Shown: piece by piece, positions 60,184 to 64,000 of the stretch
How positions within the stretch are numbered: the stretch's first letter is position 1
Layout: each line of letters begins with the position of its first letter
Assembly: GCF_000803065.1 (NCBI RefSeq)
Contig: NZ_JSXI01000067.1
Coordinates: 60,833-124,832, forward strand
Source: Sphingomonas sp. ERG5
GTDB taxonomy: Bacteria > Pseudomonadota > Alphaproteobacteria > Sphingomonadales > Sphingomonadaceae
Direction of reading: 5' to 3'
DNA: 64,000 nucleotides
Notes under the pieces: model-generated
Database searches by the model: none
What the model was told of the DNA's origin: nothing
The model's input: the letters and a program-made list of their open reading frames with translations, nothing else
Program-made: the position numbers and the translations under genes

Positions 60184-62576
60184 GTCACCGGTCCGATCCT
60201 GGGCTGGGCCGGGCCTTGTGCATCATAGGCGAAACTCGCGGCGCATGTGCCGGCGGGGCCGAGATCGATCGAGAGGCGATTGGCCGGCCCCAGCCCGCGG
60301 ACATAGGCTTCCCCGTCATAACCGACGAGCGCGCTCTCGCCGCCTTCGAGCTGCAGCGTGTAGCCGGGAGGGACCGGCTTGCCGTCGCGGGTATGCAGGA
60401 TCAGCACCGCGCTGCGCACCAGCCTGGCGCCGAAATCGACGACGGCCCCCTGGCGATAGCCGGTGATCGCGACCTTCTCGGTCGAGGCGGCTTCCCAGCC
60501 GTCGGGGAGAGTCGCGGGATCGATGAAGACCTGCTGCGAATAATAGGGCTGGACGTCGGGCAGCAGTGCCTTGCCGCTGCCGTTCGCCTTGCCCATGCGG
60601 ACGCCGCCCTGGATCACTTCGGCGCCCGGCCCGGCATTCTTCACGATGACGAAGCCATTGCCGATGCGGTTGGCCGGGAAGAGACCACCGCCGGCAGCGA
60701 TCAGCGACCCTTCGACGTCGAGGCTGCCGCGCCAGGCCGAGCCGCTCTGATCGACCCGCGCGCGGATCAGCGCCTCGGCGGCGCGGTAGCTGACATAGGC
60801 GCTGCGCTGATCGTCGCCGCCCGAGACTTCGCGGTCGCTGACGCCCCAGCCGACATCACCCTGGCGCTGCCCGGCAAGGCCCTCCGCGCTGACCGTATAG
60901 GCGGTGCGCCCGGTATCATGGCTGACGCCGGCGGTAACGGTGGTGCTGCGGCCGATGCGGACGGTGATCGTGCCGAAAAGACCGTAATTGCGGGTCCGCG
61001 ACACATCGACATAGCCATTGGCGTAAAAGGTCGCCCGCTCGTTTATCGCCCGCGACAAGGCCAGGCTGGCGATGCGCTGGCGATAGCCCGGCGAGGTGAT
61101 CGCGTTGTAGCTGAGGTTGATCGAGGTGCGATCGAACCAGGGGATGAAGGAAATCCCGGCGCGATCGATCGCCGTCGCCCGGGCGGTGCTGGCGAGCAGA
61201 TCGGTGAAACTCCCCGATGGCGCACCGGTGCGGGAGAGATTGCGCAGGGTCGAAACGCGCGCCAGATCGAAGTAAGTGCCAATGGTCCGTTCGGTGCCGG
61301 CGTAGAAACGAATGCCGGCAAGATCACCTTCGGCCTGTACCGAGAATTTGGCGCCTGTGTCCGATTTGTAGCTGCTCGCCGCGGCGGAAGCCGAGATGGC
61401 GCCTGAGCCGCCGATCGACTGGACGATCCCGACCCCGGCATTGGCGAGGCCACCACTGGACAGTTCGGCATGGCCCTCGAGCGTGGTTGAGCGGTTGAGG
61501 CCATAGCGTACCGACCCGGATCCGAAGACCGTGCTGTCATAGCTGAATGACCGGATGCCATAGTCGAGCCGGGGCACGCCGACGTCGAGCGAGAATTCGA
61601 GCAGTCCGGTGCGGAGCTGGCCGGGGACGTAATAATAGGATTTCTTCAACTCGACTTGTCGGCCGGTGGCATCGGTCGTCACCAGCCGCACATCGCCGCC
61701 CGAGATCGAGGGCAGGGAGCGGACATCGAACGGGCCGGACGGAATTTCGCCGGAGAAGATGCGTTGCTGATTGACGTACAGGTCGAGCGTCGAGGGCAAT
61801 GCCGCCGACCCCGAGAATTGCGGCAAGGCGGTGGTCACGATGTCCGAGCGTTGCTCGAAGGCGCTGGCGATCTGGAATCCGGCCAGCCGGACGCTGCTGG
61901 TCCAGGCAAGAGCGTTGCTGGCGAAATCGCCGACGATGTAGGACCGGACCGACCGCGGATCGATGTAGCGCCAGCTGCTGTCGAGCCGGACGACGTTCTG
62001 GCCGCCATAACGGCGGTCGGTGTTGAAGACGCCATTGGTCGAGACGATGCCGTACGGCGTCATGCCGATCAGTTCCGCCGTGCCGCTGAGTGCCGTCCGT
62101 CCGCTGCCTTGCGTGGCGTAAAGGCCGTAATTGAGGATCGCCCCGGGGGTTGGTTTGATCGCCTCCAGATCGACCGGCGTGCGGCCATCGTCGAGTCCGA
62201 CCTGATAGGCTTGCAGCAAAGCATCGGACGCTTGCAGCGCAATCGATTGACTCGCCTCATCGTAGCGGAAGGTCAGGCCGGAAAGCGCCGCCAGCGCGAC
62301 ATTGTCGTCCTGCACCAGCTTCGGATCGATCCGGATACGCAGCGCCTGCAATTCGCTCGCGCGGGCAATGAAACTGCCATCGGGCAGCCGCCGCAGCGTG
62401 AGCAGCTGGTGAGTCGGCGTGCCGTTGAGCGTCGCGTCGAGCAGCAGCATCTCGCCGCTCGCCGTATCGGATGCCGTCACGGCGGCCGCCGCCTCCTGTG
62501 CCTGTACCGCGAGCATCATCAGCAGCACGCCGGTCGCCAGCAAAGGAGAGACTGGCAAGACCTGCATTCCCGTCAC
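60174..62576 (-). CDS. Fimbrial outer-membrane usher protein
   Basis: An 800-residue usher of the FimD/CsuD type, which forms the pore for subunit assembly. A signal peptide is followed by the N-terminal periplasmic domain (LLLDATLNGTPTHQLLTLRR), the 24-strand barrel with plug, and C-terminal domains (VQPYYSQQVFIDPATLPDGW, then VLILHTRDGKPVPPGYTLQL). The GTG at 62576 overlaps the chaperone stop by four bases (GTGA); an ATG at 62567 is the alternative start. Its end overlaps the next gene. Confidence 0.92.
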   Translation of the reverse strand: MTGMQVLPVSPLLATGVLLMMLAVQAQEAAAAVTASDTASGEMLLLDATLNGTPTHQLLTLRRLPDGSFIARASELQALRIRIDPKLVQDDNVALAALSGLTFRYDEASQSIALQASDALLQAYQVGLDDGRTPVDLEAIKPTPGAILNYGLYATQGSGRTALSGTAELIGMTPYGIVSTNGVFNTDRRYGGQNVVRLDSSWRYIDPRSVRSYIVGDFASNALAWTSSVRLAGFQIASAFEQRSDIVTTALPQFSGSAALPSTLDLYVNQQRIFSGEIPSGPFDVRSLPSISGGDVRLVTTDATGRQVELKKSYYYVPGQLRTGLLEFSLDVGVPRLDYGIRSFSYDSTVFGSGSVRYGLNRSTTLEGHAELSSGGLANAGVGIVQSIGGSGAISASAAASSYKSDTGAKFSVQAEGDLAGIRFYAGTERTIGTYFDLARVSTLRNLSRTGAPSGSFTDLLASTARATAIDRAGISFIPWFDRTSINLSYNAITSPGYRQRIASLALSRAINERATFYANGYVDVSRTRNYGLFGTITVRIGRSTTVTAGVSHDTGRTAYTVSAEGLAGQRQGDVGWGVSDREVSGGDDQRSAYVSYRAAEALIRARVDQSGSAWRGSLDVEGSLIAAGGGLFPANRIGNGFVIVKNAGPGAEVIQGGVRMGKANGSGKALLPDVQPYYSQQVFIDPATLPDGWEAASTEKVAITGYRQGAVVDFGARLVRSAVLILHTRDGKPVPPGYTLQLEGGESALVGYDGEAYVRGLGPANRLSIDLGPAGTCAASFAYDAQGPAQPRIGPVTCQ

Positions 62577-63328
62577 CGATCCTTGCGGGCGGCGACAGGG
62601 ACGGTTGCGAGAATGTCCAGCGCATCATTCTTGGCGGTCAACTTGACTGGCGACCCGGTCACAAGCTGGGGCAATCGCGCATTGCCCTCGGCCTTCAGGT
62701 CGAACCGCTTGATCGCCCCGGCCAGGACATAGCCGTTAAGACCCGCGCCGAAGCTGATCGCCGGCCCGCTGGCGGGCTGCAACGACAAGCCGGCGATCTT
62801 GGCGTGGCGCCGGCCGGTATTGACCACTTGAGCGTGGAGACCCTCGGCATCCTGCCAGACCGACCAGGCAAGGGTGGCGATCGCTTTCTTGTCAGCGATG
62901 AATATGGGCATCGACGTGCGCAGCACCATCTTCACGCCCTGGCCGACCGTGCGGGGATCGATCGGCTTGGGCAGTTCATCGATCAGCAATCGATAGGAAA
63001 GCTCCCCGTCGACGGGCGACGCCGTCGGTCGCGCGACCCGGATGGTGTAGGATTTGCCGGCGGGCACGGTGATCGCCGGCGGGCTGACGAACATATCGGT
63101 CGCCGGATCGAGCTTCTCTTCGCCATCGACCTGCGACCATTTATAGAGACGGATCTGCAGGCTGACGGGTTCCGCATCGGTATTCGCGATGGTGATCGCC
63201 GCGGCCCGGTCGGAGGAGGGCATGTCGACGCCGATCGGCGAGATGCGCAGCGATGCAGCGTGGGCCAGATCGGGCGCCAGGACAGCGAACATCAGCGCGG
63301 TCGCGGCCGTGAGTCCGTATCTCCTCAT
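62573..63328 (-). CDS. Periplasmic pilus assembly chaperone (PapD-like)
   Basis: A 251-residue two-immunoglobulin-domain chaperone. Signal peptide to AHAAS, then LRISPIGVDMPSSDRAAAITI, the G1-strand region and the KSYTIRVARP segment that zips to subunits, then ELSYRLLIDELPKP. It matches the archaic CsuC-type chaperone. It lies directly after the first SCPU gene and overlaps the usher. Confidence 0.92.
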   Translation of the reverse strand: MRRYGLTAATALMFAVLAPDLAHAASLRISPIGVDMPSSDRAAAITIANTDAEPVSLQIRLYKWSQVDGEEKLDPATDMFVSPPAITVPAGKSYTIRVARPTASPVDGELSYRLLIDELPKPIDPRTVGQGVKMVLRTSMPIFIADKKAIATLAWSVWQDAEGLHAQVVNTGRRHAKIAGLSLQPASGPAISFGAGLNGYVLAGAIKRFDLKAEGNARLPQLVTGSPVKLTAKNDALDILATVPVAARKDR

Positions 63329-63339
63329 ATTACTCCCCC

Positions 63340-63891
63340 TCAGTAAGTCAGCGTAATCGTGATCGTGTCGGTGTAGGTGCCGTCGGCGAGACTGGCGGGG
63401 CGCGGTACGCGCGCGTAGATGGCGACCGGCACGAAAATGCCTGCCGTCGGGATGGTCAGTTGAACCGGGACATCGGGGTCATAAGGCTCGTTGCGCGCCG
63501 GATCGCGGTACAGAAGATAAGGCGCGTAATTGCCTCCGGGCGCTGCCATGCGCCGTTCGGAACCTTGCCGGTGGCTACCGCCGTCGATCGAAACCGTCGG
63601 CGCATTGGCGGCGACATGGGATGTCGAGCAGGCGATGCCGAGTGTCGCACCGGCATTATCGGCAAAGGCGGTGGCGTCGAGCGGGCGCGAGGGATCAGTC
63701 ACGGTGCCGAAATCGAGCAGCGCGCCGCGCTGGCTGATGCCGGCATTCTCTGACCCGGCGGAGAATTCACATCCCGAAACAAGCGTCATCTGAACGTCGA
63801 GCGTGCCGAGTGAACTCTGTGCTTGCACCGTCGACGGGACGACGGCGCACGTCACCGCAAAGACGCGGGCGACCCAACGCATAATACGCAT
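63340..63891 (-). CDS. SCPU domain pilin-like protein, first gene of the cluster
   Basis: A 183-residue exported protein. Signal peptide (to VQAQSS), one SCPU domain with VSGCEFSAGSENAG, LGIACSTSHVAAN, the GSERRMAAPGGNYAPYLLYRDPAR region and C-terminal YTDTITITLTY. As the first gene of the operon it is the likely major rod subunit (CsuA/B-like). The ATG at 63891 follows GTGGAG. The chaperone gene begins 11 bases after its stop. Confidence 0.86.
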   Translation of the reverse strand: MRIMRWVARVFAVTCAVVPSTVQAQSSLGTLDVQMTLVSGCEFSAGSENAGISQRGALLDFGTVTDPSRPLDATAFADNAGATLGIACSTSHVAANAPTVSIDGGSHRQGSERRMAAPGGNYAPYLLYRDPARNEPYDPDVPVQLTIPTAGIFVPVAIYARVPRPASLADGTYTDTITITLTY

Positions 63892-63941
63892 TAACTCCAC
63901 TACACGTCGGGTAACGAGCTGCCCCACCCCGACCAGAGTCG

Positions 63942-63947
63942 ATTATA
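63942..63947 (-). promoter_or_regulatory. Candidate -10 element of the pilus operon
   Basis: TATAAT on the minus strand, about 50 bases before the first pilin ATG, in an AT-rich region that runs to the window end. No convincing -35 was found at the usual spacing. Confidence 0.35.
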
Positions 63948-64000
63948 AACTACGTACTTAGCAAATACTACTTCTATTAGTTTGGGTGATTCAATTGAAC

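Overview
The window is high-GC chromosomal DNA from an alphaproteobacterium, most likely a sphingomonad (Sphingomonas or a close relative). This rests on family content and style: abundant TonB-dependent receptors, a DUF2312/GapR-like protein, DUF1244 and DUF3667 proteins, a 41-residue ribosomal protein L36 without zinc cysteines, a GTTC-N7-GTTC LexA box, and dispersed palindromic repeats with the core CCCGCGAAAGCGGG. No rRNA, tRNA, CRISPR array, insertion sequence or intact prophage was seen.

Layout. 1-6.0 kb: the end of a TonB receptor, a penicillin-acylase-family hydrolase, a two-domain M16 protease and a small protein. 6.2-14.2 kb: mostly minus-strand housekeeping genes (purEK, gpmA, an M14 carboxypeptidase with an overlapping lipoprotein gene, an aspartyl protease with a PDZ domain, pyk), with rpmJ and a HAD hydrolase on the plus strand. 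14.3-21.7 kb: DUF1244, amidohydrolase, GapR-like, yebC, ruvC and ruvA, then three unrelated genes around a 136-bp palindromic element, then ruvB. 21.7-31.2 kb: a LysR regulator divergent from phzF, then ptsP, a RodZ-like protein, cpoB, tilS and ftsH. 31.3-40.4 kb: DUF3667, then proA, nadD, rsfS, rlmH, an EnvC-like protein, ctpA, dsbB and coq7, with a ParDE-type toxin-antitoxin pair between proA and nadD and a 22-bp iteron-like array before ctpA. 40.6-43.5 kb: membrane glycosyltransferase-like protein, DJ-1/PfpI protein and DedA protein.

43.5-49.3 kb is the most interesting region. A radical SAM predicted DNA-repair protein and a TIGR03915-UdgX fusion protein are families usually found side by side. 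Here three unrelated genes (parallel beta-helix protein, diheme cytochrome, hemerythrin) lie between them. The radical SAM gene starts at a near-consensus promoter whose -10 element lies inside a GAAC-N7-GAAC LexA box, six bases from the ATG. That predicts SOS control and an almost leaderless mRNA.

49.4-56.9 kb: a sulfatase without signal peptide, an NTF2-like protein, a TonB siderophore receptor, a 537-bp intergenic region rich in palindromes, an orphan terminase-small-subunit-like HTH protein and an RNB ribonuclease. 56.9-63.9 kb: a complete minus-strand chaperone-usher cluster of the archaic spore-coat-U (Csu/sigma-fimbria) type, with chaperone, usher and six pilin-like proteins, one of them two-domain and probably the tip.

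Family assignments come from reading the translated sequences; no database search was run.
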